Assembly: GCF_023343835.1 (NCBI RefSeq)
Contig: NC_064439.1
Location: 24,616,933-24,680,932 of the forward strand
Reading direction: 5' to 3'
From: Lagopus muta
Lineage: Eukaryota; Chordata; Aves; Galliformes; Phasianidae
Length of the DNA stretch: 64,000 nt
Shown piece by piece: positions 15,601 through 25,779 of the stretch (position 1 is its first letter; each line of letters opens with the position of its first letter). The translations under genes were made by a program, and so were the position numbers. The notes under the pieces were generated by a model. It saw only the letters and a program-made list of their open reading frames with translations, was not told the DNA's origin and searched no databases.

Positions 15601-18600
15601 TCTGTGGAGCTTAACAAGCCATCAGACAGATCCAGAGATTTCTGCTGCTAGAGAAACAATTGAATGACTAGCAGTTTTAACATAGTCTTCTTTTAACAGC
15701 TGACTATTAAAGCAGCTAACTGTAAACATCTCATAGCAAAAGTCAGTTTTTAAACCACACTTTAACATATCTCCTTTGCTATTTTTACCTCTATAGTTTG
15801 GACAAAAATAGATAGAAATATGCCTATATTTTTTAAAAACTCTCTCAACCTTGTTTCCTTTTGGTCCTGGTTCACCTCTTTCCCCTTTGTCTCCAGCATC
15901 ACCCTGAAATAAAGCAGGAGAATGTTATTACAATGGTCAGGATAAAATTTCCAGTTCCTTGGAGGCTACAGATTTGGTGCTGGCAAAATTATTTTGGAAT
16001 AAGCTAAAGGATAAATTCACACAGAATCAGGTATGGCACACGTGACATAACTTCCATACATTTAGAATCATAGAATATTCCAAGTTGGAAGGAACCCATA
16101 AGGATCATCTAGTCCAACTCCTGGCTCCACAGAGGACCACAAAAAAAATAAATAAAAAATCAAACTCTATGCCTGAGAGCATTGTCCAAATGCTTTTGAA
16201 CTCTGGTTCTTGGGACCATGCCCACCACCCTCTGGTGCAGATCCTTTCCCTGACCCCCAGCTGCCCCTCACACAGCTCCATGCCGTACCCTCGGGCCCTG
16301 CTGCTGTCACACAGAGCAGAGCTCAGCGCTGCCCTTTCACTCCCTTCAGGAGCTGCAGCCGCCATGAGGGCTCCCCTCAGCTCCTCTTCTCTGGGCTCAG
16401 CAAAAACCAAGTGAACTCAGTCACTTCTCATATGTCTTCTTCTTTAAACTCTTCACCATCTCTGTACCCCTCCTTTGGACATTCTCTAATAGTTTCACGT
16501 CCTTTTTGTGCTTTGGTGCCCCAAACTTCACGCAGTACTTGATGTGAGGCCACAGTGCAGCGGAGAGCAGGACGATCGCTTTCCTTACCTGGTGGCAGCG
16601 CTGGACCTGATACCCCCCAGGGTATGGTTGGCCCTTTTGGCTGCCAGGGCACACAGCTGGCTGACATACAACTTGCTGTTAAACAAGACCCCCAGATTCC
16701 TTTCTCTGGGGCTGTTGTCCAGTGTCTCATCCCCTGTCTACATAGCAAGGGCTGCCCCATCCTAGGTGCACAATTTGGCAGTTGCTCTTGTTAGTCTTTG
16801 GGTGGTTGGTGATTGCCCAGCTCTTTAATTATCCTGGATCTCACTGTAAGGCCTCCCCACCCTCGACAGAGTTAGTATCATCGTCAAACTTGTTCAGAAC
16901 AACTTCTAGTCCTACATCAAAGTCATTTACAAAAACATTAAAGAGAAGTGGCCCTAAAATGAAGCCCTTAAGTGTTTGATCAGTTGCTCATTGTGTAGGG
17001 AGAAAGGCAAAACCCTTCGTATGTACCTTGTCTGTCTCTGGGAGAGCTATTAAAGGTACAAAAACGTTCAGAGGTCACACACTCTGTTCTTTGCCTGGGC
17101 CAAGAAGCTGTTATGTTCTGAAGTGTTACAAGAGAGTGGTAGAGGAAGAGTTTTAGAACTTTCTTCACATAAGCCAGCATTTTCTGGTAGAAATAAATCT
17201 TTGTCTAACAGACCTTTGCTTCCATATTGCAGGTTTGTAGGATAACTTTTTGAGTTTCAAAATAATGCACCTTTTTAACTGTGGTGTTTATCTAGTAATA
17301 TAAAGATATGTCCATGACAGCATGTTTGTACAGACATTTTTTTGTTTGAGCTCTGAAAATGGCAGCAGCCTTTCCAGAGATGTCAGTGACATACTATGAT
17401 ACCCCGCTTCTGTTTTACCATGTATGCACAGAAAATACCTTGATTTATAAACACATCAACCAATTATAATACAGTGCAACACTGATCACAATGATTAAAA
17501 TGCAAATTCTCAAGGTTTTTCACATGAATGCATACTTACAGGATCACCTTTGTCTCCTTTTATTCCCATTTCACAGACACAGTTCTTCTGCATACACTAA
17601 AGGGTTATTAGAAACATTATGTAAACATTTTCAAATGTATTATTTCAGATTTCTTAAGTAAAAACTCTGCTTTTGCCTGCTGACATGAGAAAACATTAGA
17701 AAACATAAAATACCTGATATATTAATAAATATTTCTTTTAGAATCAACATTACAGTTCAGTATAGCCTAACCAAAATCAGTTGTTTGAATTCCAAACTTC
17801 ATTTATAACACAAATCAGTTACTGATGTAATTACAAATATTTAAAGCTGCATATACACACTGTAAAGTACTGTGAAACTTTATGTTTTTTGGGTAATTCT
17901 GACATTGCTGTTGTTTTTAGTGAGACAACTAATGAACTTTCACATATTGTAGTGTTTCTATTCTGATTCAGAAGGAAAAGTTTTTTATGCTACCAATACT
18001 ACCAAATGGAAGTTGAAGATTTTTCAGGAACAGGGTGGGAGAAGCTATACACAGGAAAGGAAGGGTGATTCATTCTGCAACACTGCTGCTTTACAAGAGA
18101 AACAGATATCAGGAGGAAAAGATACCATCTAGCATTAATAAGAGTAACCAAGAGTAAGAGGAGTAAAACTCAAAAAAACCTACTTTCTTCCGAAGTAAGG
18201 CTTCCTGTAGGAAAAACAAAACAAAACAAAACAAAATGTATTATTTCCGCATAGAACTCATTTAACAGTGTACTAATTTAACTATTTTCCCTCTCTGGTT
18301 TACAGAATTCCCCAAGGTAAATGAAAAAGAATATAAACACCTTCACCTGTCACCATTGGTAAGAACACTAGTCTATGAAACTAATCACATTGAAATGATT
18401 CTTCACTATGAGAAGGGGCGGTGCTCCACATGCCCTATAATGACCAGAAAGTAACTAGACAGGTAAAGAGACAATATTAAAAATCAAAGGTAAGAAGGGG
18501 AATATGAAAGATTGAGGAAAGGCCTTACTGTGGAAGCTTTTGCTAAAATAATACATAGAGGAAGGTCTCAATGTTTTATCAGTGTTATGCATGATAGCAC

Positions 18601-20263
18601 CAGTAAACTGTTAAAGTTTTACCATATGCTCCGAGACACACTCCTTGTGCTGGGGAATACCCTGTCCCTTCATTGCTGTGCTATCGTTATTCAAGCACAC
18701 AAATCCTTGGAAAGTGGCTGGAAAGAAGCAGCCAACTTGATCCTGACTCTTGGTTTACCACAGAGACATGAATTACAAAAATACTCCTTCCAACAGCACC
18801 ATTCCCTGAGAGCTCTTCGATTAATTTTTGATTTGCAAATACGTCAATTCATAGGGGCAAAATATACACCTGTAACGGGAGAAATATTTTAGAAGTGTCT
18901 TTTGCACCTCACTGCAAATCTCTGCACTGCCTTCAGGACTAACCTGACAAAGTTAAAGGAAATTGGCCATGGATAGATGTGGGAGCATATTACATCAGCA
19001 TTACTCACCAATTCCAATGCTACATCAACTGTCAGGTTCTCATCATCCAGGCATAAGACACGTTTAAAGGATGAATCACCAGATATCAAGCGCAATTTTT
19101 CTTCCTTTACATTTTTCTTGGAAAGGCCGATGGTAAAAAAGTTTATTCCAAGACTCCTTGCAGCAGTGGCTATGGCCTGGACATCTGGGCTGTTTGGATG
19201 ATCCACACCATCAGTCATCAGAAAAGCCACTTTTATACTTCTCTCCCGACCTTCATTTTGGAACAGCTGAGTGGCATTGGAAATTGCATAATAGGAGTAG
19301 GTGCCTTGGCCAATGTAGACCAGAGCCCTGATTTTCTCTTTAAAATTCTGCACATTTTTCCATGCAATAAAAGGATGATCAATGTTGACTGTGCTGCTGA
19401 ACTGCATGCCTGCTAGTTTGACGTTGTACTTCTGAGATTTAACTGGCTTCATCTGGAAAAATTTGTCAGTTAAGCTTACAACAAAATTCTTCTGTAAACC
19501 AAACAACTGATTTTTGGCACTCTCTGAACTGTCCACAATAAAGACTATATCAACGAGACACAAATCACCTGCAGGGGAACAAGGAAATTAAATTTATGAA
19601 TGATGGGCACATCTGCATTACAGACTCTCTGCAACAATCCCAATCTTCAAACCATTCCCCCCAAATTCCTGTCTTTTCAGTATTGTTCTGAAGAGAATTT
19701 CATTGTGAATGCCAGTAAATTCTATTAAAGTCCAGTATTTAAATTTAATTTACTTTTATTTATATCAGAATTATTAAAGACAATCTGCAGACAAACACTT
19801 TCAAAGTAAGTTCTTAATGGGATTGGTTCAGAATTTTAATTGGTTTTGCACACAAAGTACAAATTTTCCACGTGCAATTTCAAAATGAAAAATAGGTGCC
19901 TTATCATTTAAAAGAGAAACATTGAAATGTCAATTGAAATAATAGGGCAAATTGTAATGCCTAGCCAAGAAAATGCAGGACACAGCTCAGCATCTGTGGT
20001 TATCAGTAATCAAAATAAATTACATTTATGAATGTATTCATACTTATTCTTAAACATGAGGACACATGCAGTATGGTCAACTCAGATATTTAGGAAAAGG
20101 TTTCACCTTCATCACTTTGCACAACAGAATAAGACTTTTTCCCTTTCTTTTTATCTTGTCCTTCTGCTATCTGGTTTGTTGCCACAGCCAGAAGTAGAAA
20201 GCAAAAGAAAGAATGTTTTTTCCTCATAATGCCGTTTATCCCAAATTAGACGACTTTTGCTTC
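600..20263 (-). CDS. COL28A1: Collagen type XXVIII alpha 1 chain, 5' part of gene (11 exons in window, gene runs off left edge)
   Basis: This is the N-terminal third of a beaded-filament-type collagen of the extracellular matrix. Coding exons in transcript order are 20227-20107, 19568-19009, 18204-18184, 17596-17540, 15903-15850, 15344-15303, 14556-14530, 13576-13532, 11722-11678, 11087-11034 and 668-600. All are flanked by AG and GT on the minus strand and all join in frame, giving 365 residues: signal peptide (1 to about 23), VWA domain (about 42-227), a short linker, a Cys-rich segment (235-244), then Gly-X-Y repeats with short interruptions. The order signal peptide, single VWA, interrupted short collagen domain is known for collagen XXVIII, whose full chain is about 1,100 residues with a second VWA and a Kunitz domain. 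Those later parts would lie left of position 1. Other VWA collagens such as COL6 have longer N-terminal VWA arrays, so COL28A1 fits best. The neighbouring MIOS gene supports this. Confidence 0.9.
1941..1970. repeat. Perfect 30-base AT-rich palindrome
   Basis: The 30 bases equal their own reverse complement exactly (AAAATATTCAAAAAT and its complement). A partial second copy (TTTGAAAAATATTATTCAAA) follows. It is located in the long COL28A1 intron. Confidence 0.9.
2341..2860 (-). mobile_element. CR1 LINE fragment, minus orientation
   Basis: Begins with a degraded form of the CR1 3' tail (TAGAATCAGAGAATAACTGA). It then runs through the CR1 3' UTR and end of ORF2 in reverse, with phrases such as CAATGTCTGAGAGC and CCCCAGCTGCCCCTG that recur in the 16 kb copy. 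Diverged and 5'-truncated. Confidence 0.75.
7834..7857. repeat. Short hairpin, 10-bp stem, 4-base loop
   Basis: TAAAGTGAAT, loop TTTG, ATTCACTTTA. Stem perfect, intronic, no T-rich or other RNA-gene context. Confidence 0.7.
10170..10897 (+). mobile_element. CR1 LINE fragment, plus orientation
   Basis: Contains typical CR1 reverse-transcriptase-end and 3' UTR phrases (GAGAACTGTGTCCAGTTGTG, CACTGGAACAGGTTGCCCAG, AAGGCCAGGCTGGATGAGGC) and ends in the CR1 tail CTATGATTCTATAAT. It is 5'-truncated and its frames are broken. It sits in a COL28A1 intron about 140 bases from an exon. Confidence 0.9.
11034..11087 (-). CDS. COL28A1: COL28A1 collagen exon, 54 bases
   Basis: Six triplets, GIS GPP GEP GLK GIQ GNK, with donor GTAAGA and acceptor GTAG. 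The next coding exon in the window is 10.4 kb downstream on the minus strand, the longest intron seen in this part of the gene. Confidence 0.88.
11504..11545 (+). repeat. Tandem duplication of a 21-base unit
   Basis: TGACATTACTATAACTGTTG plus T at 11504-11524 is repeated at 11525-11545 with one change (AAC to AGC). It is intronic, between the COL28A1 exons at 11087 and 11678. Confidence 0.85.
11678..11722 (-). CDS. COL28A1: COL28A1 collagen exon, 45 bases
   Basis: Five uninterrupted triplets, GLE GPF GPR GPR GPQ, with donor GTAAGG and acceptor TAG. Phase 0 at both ends. Confidence 0.88.
13532..13576 (-). CDS. COL28A1: COL28A1 collagen exon, 45 bases, with a cysteine in a triplet
   Basis: Five triplets, GER GEC GSP GVK GER. 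The cysteine in a Y position is unusual within a triple helix and could form an inter-chain bond. The donor is GTAAGT and the acceptor ATAAAG is weak in pyrimidines. Confidence 0.83.
14530..14556 (-). CDS. COL28A1: COL28A1 collagen exon, 27 bases
   Basis: Three triplets, GAP GYK GEK, lie between an ACAG acceptor and a GTAAGA donor. The exon is very short but in phase 0 and continuous with its neighbours. Confidence 0.8.
15303..15344 (-). CDS. COL28A1: COL28A1 collagen exon, 42 bases, with a repeat interruption
   Basis: Fourteen codons read GDSQK-GDH-GEK-GEE. The first unit has two extra residues, so the Gly-X-Y register is interrupted, as is common in collagen XXVIII. The donor used here is GTACGT at 15302. 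A second GTGAGT lies four bases downstream on the minus strand but would break the frame. Confidence 0.8.
15850..15903 (-). CDS. COL28A1: COL28A1 collagen exon, 54 bases
   Basis: Six uninterrupted Gly-X-Y triplets (GDA GDK GER GEP GPK GNK), starting with an intact Gly codon as is typical for fibrillar and related collagens. The donor is GTTGAG and the acceptor is CAG. Confidence 0.88.
16063..16985 (-). mobile_element. CR1 LINE fragment, minus orientation
   Basis: Starts with AGAATCATAGAATATTCCAA (reverse complement of the CR1 tail) and AAGGATCATCTAGTCCAACT. It continues through the CR1 3' region in reverse for about 0.9 kb. Several open frames of 60-110 codons inside it are CR1-derived and not genes. 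It lies in a COL28A1 intron. Confidence 0.9.
17540..17596 (-). CDS. COL28A1: COL28A1 Cys-rich entry to the collagen domain
   Basis: Nineteen codons begin CMQKNCVCEMG and pass into GIK-GDK-GDP. The three cysteines just before the triple helix are placed where chains of short collagens are disulfide-linked (inference from collagen families). The acceptor TTTAG and the donor GTAAGT are clear. The exon is phase 0 at both ends. Confidence 0.85.
18184..18204 (-). CDS. COL28A1: COL28A1 21-base linker micro-exon
   Basis: This is a phase-0 exon of seven codons (EALLRKK) with a good acceptor (TTCCTACAG) and a GTAGGT donor. It bridges the VWA exon and the Cys-rich exon without breaking the frame. It is charged and helix-like, consistent with a linker between globular and collagenous parts. 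The call rests on splice sites and frame only, so confidence is lower. Confidence 0.6.
18209..18236 (+). repeat. AAAAC pentanucleotide microsatellite
   Basis: About five units of AAAAC or close variants. It lies immediately 5' (on the minus strand) of the acceptor of the 21-base COL28A1 exon, so on the transcribed strand it supplies that exon's T-rich tract. Confidence 0.75.
19009..19568 (-). CDS. COL28A1: COL28A1 VWA domain exon
   Basis: One 560-base exon encodes a whole von Willebrand factor A domain. It begins DLCLVDIVFIVDSSES, which carries the MIDAS metal-binding motif D-x-S-x-S. It goes on to GTYSYYAI, supplying the MIDAS threonine, and MTDGVD, supplying the MIDAS aspartate in the TDG-x-D form. 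All three MIDAS elements are therefore present and the domain could bind a divalent metal ion and ligands. The acceptor is at 19570-19569 and the donor GTGAGT starts at 19008. Open reading continues past the donor for about 40 codons, but that tail is intron. Confidence 0.92.
20107..20263 (-). CDS. COL28A1: COL28A1 signal-peptide exon with start codon
   Basis: The start codon is at 20227-20225. The first residues are basic (MRKK), followed by a hydrophobic core FFCFLLLAVAT and a likely cleavage near IAEG-Q, then a Lys-rich stretch. This is a classic secretory signal peptide. The acceptor is at 20265-20264 after a pyrimidine tract, so 20263-20228 is 5' UTR. The donor GTGAAA begins at 20106 and leaves one base (phase 1). 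That base joins the GT at the start of the VWA exon to make a Gly codon, which supports both splice sites. Confidence 0.85.
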
Positions 20264-21139
20264 CTGTTAAAAGAAAAAAATAATCTGTGAACACTTCATG
20301 AGTAAATGCAAATAAGCAAACACACATATTTACAGACAGAATACACGTTTGTGGGAAGCACAATTCTAGAGGCAACTTCTTAAAAACCCTTATAAAAAGT
20401 AATCACGTAGGTGGTTTAAGCATAGCAGCCAGTGCAATCCCAACTGGAGCTCCCGTTTATATTAGAATGTGTTCTGTTAGAGGAGATTTATGGGTAGAAC
20501 ACAGTGCCCACTTTTCAGTTTTAAAAACATCAGTGCTATCTTTAACTTCCAGTTGAAATTACAACAAAGTAAGGTAAAAGAAATTGCCATTAATTAATGT
20601 TGCTCTCAACATATTTTGCTATTAATATATTTGTATTAAAATAGCAGAGGTATTACGGAAAATAAAAATACAAATAATTTCTAGAAATGTTTAATTGTTA
20701 GGAATAAATAGATCTAAGCACTTTAGGATACAAATATATTACCCACAGCTGGAGAATTAGCATGAATGACTTATAAAAAAACCAATGGTTTAGCAGTGAA
20801 ATTTAGTACATGAGTGTGTCATTAATGTACATTATTATAACAGAATGTGTGCAATGTTGTCTGAAAAGACAGTAGTCTATTATGACAGCATACACTAAAA
20901 AAATGAATATTGCAATATTTAAGACAGTGACTTAAAATAGTTCTAGAGAAAACTGTACCCCATTAAAAATCAATTTTTAAAAGCCTTTAATTCACAGTAA
21001 TTTGAAATACCATTAATAATGGTAACCAATAATATCTCAAATTTAACTATTCTTCCTAAGCACTACCTCCCACTCCATCAAGCAGTTACATCTATAGAAT
21101 CTATCAGTGTCATTCTCTACAGGTACAAAAGTCTCTTAC

Positions 21140-21215
21140 CTTCAAAGGTATTCAAAGGGCAAACTGGGGATAGAATGAGCTGTCTGCATAGAAAACGTCC
21201 AGTAGGTTTACACAG
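21140..21215 (-). promoter_or_regulatory. COL28A1: Possible COL28A1 non-coding first exon and TATA-type promoter
   Basis: Upstream of the signal-peptide exon on the minus strand, the best donor is CTTTGAAG followed by GTAAGAG, with exon end at 21140. About 100 bases further upstream (21247-21241) the minus strand reads TATTTAT in a TATA-like context, which would place a start near 21213. There is no CpG island here, which suits a tissue-restricted matrix gene. The call rests only on motif spacing and is tentative. Confidence 0.25.
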
Positions 21216-24028
21216 TATGGAAAAACAAAGAAAACTGCAAATAAATAGCCCATCCACTTGTAAATGACTCTATCTTGCCTCAAGATCTTTTATGGTCCAT
21301 TATTTCTGGTCAGTTGGCCAAAATTTAAATGAAAACACTCAGGCATTTTGCCAGTGCTGAGTGGGAGACCAAGCCACTCTGTTAAAGGGACAGAGTCAGC
21401 CCAGGAGCACAAATACTTTCCGTTTTTACACAGCTGAACTTTCACACTAAAATACTTGCTCCTAAACAATTTACATCTTTACCTATCAACCCTGTCAGCC
21501 ACACCTCTTTAGCTTCTCCAAGCAGCAGTGGCTACACAAGAGATGTGACATTAGCATAGCATCCCTTACAGCCTGAGCTCAGGTTTGAAGAGGAGAACTT
21601 GGGTGCACTGCAGTAAAGAGAAATACTGGGAGGACTGAAGTTACCACTGAGTGTCTGGGAATAAAGAGGATGTAAAACCCAAAGGAAGGTAGCATTTGTT
21701 TCATTGTTTCACAAACAAATTGCAAGGCACATATAAATCTGGATGCAATATTATTTTCACCTTGAAAGAAAATAGTTGTGATCAGGGAGGGAAAGAAATA
21801 ATAAGTTCCAGAGAATTCGAAAATTCAGATTACCTTCAGATTCTGCAATATGAATGTATTTAAATGCCTAAAAGGCCAAAATAGGAGGCATTACTTACAG
21901 AGCTGCCCTTGTACATTTTAAATTGGCAAATGTATATACAGATGACAAGTTCTAAATCCCTTTGGGCATAACTTTCACACAAAACAGCTTTAACCTCTTT
22001 GAAAGCATAGGCACTTAATCCCTAGTGTGCCATAGCAGCTCGCTGTATCCACTGCAGCTACTGACCTTTTGCACTCCACCTCTCAGAGCTCCCTTACCAG
22101 GGCAGATAACCCCTCCAGATTGAAATAGGGGATGATGAGACTTTGGTCAATAAACTTCGCATTATTGTTAATGATCTGAGAGAACGTGGATACTGTCTGA
22201 TATTTGAGTTACAGCAACTCAAATGGCACAGTAAAGAAACAGAAAGAGGTGACAAAGACGAGAGAGATTCTGGATGAAGGGAGATGAGAAAGTGACAATT
22301 CTTTCACTTGGATAGCCACAACTGAATGTGAGTATGATACAGATCTACAAAAGCAAGAAAGAAGGTGACTACTGTACAGTACAGGAATATGATATGTCAA
22401 GATGTTTTGATTCTGCTTGATCAATGATATCAATCAGATTTGAATGCCTTAAATTTTCATTTTTTTCCCCCAGTATGTCCTTCACACAGTAAGAATGACA
22501 ACATTCCCTTGAATACGCTGTAGATTTTTTACATCCTGTTAGGAAACAGAGCAATTTGATGCAATTTGAAGAACATACTTTAAGCCTAATGCCTGAGGTA
22601 TATTAAGTCAGTGACATTCTTATTCATGCTTCATGTAACATATAGTCTTCAAAAATAAGACTCCAGTATATCAAGCAAATGATCATTTAGCTGCTGAGTT
22701 AAATTGTGTGTAACATATAAAATAAAGAGGTATTATTTATGCTGTCTAAATTCTGCCCTCTGGTGTATCTACGTGATTATGCACTGCAATAAGTTTGGGC
22801 GTCTTATTCAGCCTTTAATCAGGACACAATTAGCAAACAAAATTACTGTAAAACACAAGGTCCATATGTACGAAATAACATAAGCCTAAGGTATAAGAGT
22901 ATAACACACATCCCTTTGTAATAGAAAGTGAAAGCTGAAGACTAAGATAGTAAAAGACTGAGATGCTGGGCTTCATGAGAGAAAATATCTCTTGGAATAA
23001 CTGATTGCACTCCGTCCCTGTCTGATCCGGATAAACTAAATACTCATTTCAGATATTCTTCTTTTAGATACCCAGACAGGGAGCCTCAGGACCTGATGTT
23101 CTGTGCCCTACAAAGTCAACGGTTGCTCAAAGCGACCAATGGATGTATCAGCAAATTAATACAACCTACTGAAGGACTTCCTTCAGAGTTTGGAGTTCTC
23201 AGAGAATTCAAATGACAACCTAATTGTGACACTCTGGAATACACATGAACAAACTGTTCTTCAAATTGCTGCATTAAAGAAACTTGTTTATTTATGTTCT
23301 CTGTGTAATGCTCCAATATCAACATTTGCAGTGACTCGACTTCCTACCACCTCCCTGCTCACATTCTCATGGCCACCACACAAAAGGCAACAACTACCAA
23401 TTACACTGCAATTCAATAGTGTGCTTACACTGTCATGAGATCTCAAGAAGTGAGCAAGATGTCAGATATTTAAGCTCCTCATTCCCACATATCTAAAAAC
23501 TTCCTCTTAAAATCAAAGTTAGATAATGCAACTATAGGTGGTTACTGAAAACAGATGGGAACAAGTCAGTATGTCTGACTTCAACAGCACCAAAGGAAGT
23601 GGATCACTGAAGAATGAATAGGCAGTGAAATAAGCACAAAAATACAGGCTGCCAATGTTGCTTTGATATATGATATACTACCCTAATTGAATTACTCTTA
23701 TTTTTTCCATAAATTTTAGCCTGCTTTATTTATCAAAACCATTACTAAGTTCCTAAAGATGACCATTGTTACAGAAAAAAGAGCTGTGTTTTCATGCAAG
23801 ATGTGATTTCTACTTCCAAAAATGAAATTTGGCCTTTTTAAAGTACAGCTCAGTAGCTAAGTCAATAGCTGGAATCATAATTTAGCTTGGAATGCCACCT
23901 TGTGCAAATACAAAAATCTATGAATCACATCAGTTTTACTTTCAAAATTTAGGAAATTGAATTTGATGTTTTAGAAAATGAGCATATTTATTAAAATCAT
24001 AGTTTGAAAGATTCAGATAGAAACATAC

Positions 24029-24109
24029 TGCAACCAGTTCCTTAGGCTCATGATTCCCTGTGGTGGGGAGTCCTAGAGGACCACGAAGACCAGGAGAGCA
24101 AGGCTCTCC
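24029..24109 (-). pseudogene. Orphan collagen-like exon upstream of COL28A1
   Basis: On the minus strand an acceptor TATCTTCAG precedes 27 codons starting GEPCSPGLRGPLGLP and ending KELVA, followed by a GTATGT donor. Length (81 bases), phase 0 and the intact first Gly codon match the COL28A1 collagen exons. The repeat register is lost after about five triplets. It lies 3.8 kb upstream of the COL28A1 start codon, so it cannot be part of the chain described above. It may be a remnant of a duplicated or rearranged COL28A1-like exon, an alternative 5' exon, or chance. No partner exon was recognised nearby. Confidence 0.4.
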
Positions 24110-24733
24110 CTGAAGATATAAAAACAATTAAGAGAGTGCTATTGTGGGTGAGGAGTTTTGAGGTTAAAAACATTATTTTAAAAAGAAATTCTTCACTGTT
24201 CGTATTTTGGAGATGTATACTTTGGAAGGTACATGGCTTGAGGAGAAAAAAGAAGGTAAAATAAGGATGTACAGGCTTTAGTTCATATGCAATTCTGTAT
24301 GTTCAAACTGTAATCCCTTGAATAATGTAATCCTGTTATAAACAACTCCAACTGGAATGGGGAAAATGTCTTGGAAAGAGGGAAGTTAGAGAAACTAATT
24401 CCAATTCTGTTTCAGAGAAAGGAGTCATATTGTTTACACATGAATTCAAAGTCTGACATACCTAATCTTTGTCCAGTATTTTGGCCAAAATTCTCTTATT
24501 CTGATCTATACTTGCAGTTTCCAGGCCCCTGTATCAATTTTTGTGCCTGTACCTTCTCCCCTTCTTCAATCCTTCATGATCTATCTCTAAACAGTCTTGG
24601 CCTCCTGTCAGCCATTCTGGGGAGGTGCCCCACTGCCCCTGACAGGTCCGCTAAACTCAGCAGGGTGCACCTCTCCTATCCATGGTAGCCAGAGACCCCT
24701 GAAAGGTGATGGCTACTGAATGAGTTCCCAGAC

Positions 24734-25100
24734 TGTGAGAAATAACTCAAATGATTTTTCGGAGACCGGATCTCTTGTGAAGAAGTTTTAACTTGTGATT
24801 GCAATGGCAGACATCCAGCAAGCAGGAGCACACAACCACAAAAAAAAAAAAAATAAAAAAATCACAGCCTTATATCCCCTATTGACTGACACCAAGAATT
24901 CCTCCCATTTCCTTGCTGATTGAGTACTCCAGGTTCACAATCTACCTGACACTTGCTGTTGTATTTACAGCTTGATCCCATCAACCTTGGACCTCTCTCT
25001 CATTCTTGCCTCATAAATTATTACCTCCTGCTTATTGTGTTTGTCCCATCCATTTCCCCAATCTCGACAGCTGAGCCTCTCACTATCTGCTCATCTGTTT
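24734..25100 (-). mobile_element. Possible old LTR fragment
   Basis: Read on the minus strand, a GATATAAGGC TATA-like box near 24875-24866 is followed by a T-rich run. A stretch then reads like R-U5 and ends TTTCTCACA at 24734. The terminal CA, TATA position and length fit the 3' half of a retroviral-type LTR. No second LTR, primer site or target duplication was found and the U3 start was not identified. Short Cys-containing open frames on the same strand between 25152 and 25558 have no identity I can assign. Confidence 0.3.
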
Positions 25101-25779
25101 GTCTAGGAGTACCCTAGCCCGTATATGAGGTTGGGAAAAAACCCCACAATTTTAACTTTCACAGCTCCAAGGACACATTGCTGGCTCATACCCCACTGCT
25201 ATGCCTATTATTTTCGGTAGGGCTCTGCTCTGTCCTAACATTCCCCAGACTGTACTGATAGTGCAGGTTGCCACAGCACAGGTGTAAGACTTGCACTGGG
25301 ATTTGATGAACATCATGATGTTCACCTGGGCCTGCTGCTCAGCCTGTTTAGGTCTCTGAATGGCATCCCATCCATCGGGCATGTCAGCTGTACCACACAG
25401 CTTGGTGTTGACAGGGACCAGTGAACAGTTTTTTCACATAATAACACTTTCTCACAGTGGGTATAAACTGAAGGACAGAATGCTTGTGTAAATGAAAGCT
25501 CAAGAACAAGAATGTGGGAGCTGAAGGAATTTGGTGTCAAGTAAAGATAAGACATCAAACAGATGCCTCAGCTCAGTGCAACACAGTTGGTTTACCTCTC
25601 ATTAAAAGTTAGAAGTTGACAGTGAGGATGACTACTAGCCTTCATCCAAAGACCACGAGATGGAGCTCAGAGACGCTCTACATTTTAGGACGCATGCTCG
25701 GGGAAGTTGGACAGGATTTACTCACATGTTGCTGTCACTGAGAAACTCAGAGCTAGAACAGCCCGCCCCAGCAGCAAAG

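Larger units (their letters stand above)
20264..25750. other. Region upstream of COL28A1 and MIOS, mostly non-coding
   Basis: No protein gene with credible exon chains was found here. Items of note are the possible COL28A1 leader exon (21.14-21.2 kb), an orphan collagen-like exon (24029-24109, minus) and a possible LTR (about 24734 to 25.0 kb or more, minus). There is also an A-rich run at 24840-24861. The rest is AT-rich sequence without an obvious repeat family. Confidence 0.5.

Noticed and set aside
16085-16760. Several open frames of 77-110 codons on both strands
   Set aside because: All lie within the CR1 fragment at 16063-16985.
18889-19008. Continuation of the VWA open frame for about 40 codons
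   Set aside because: It lies beyond a strong GTGAGT donor that keeps phase with the next exon, and the extra residues do not belong to a VWA domain.
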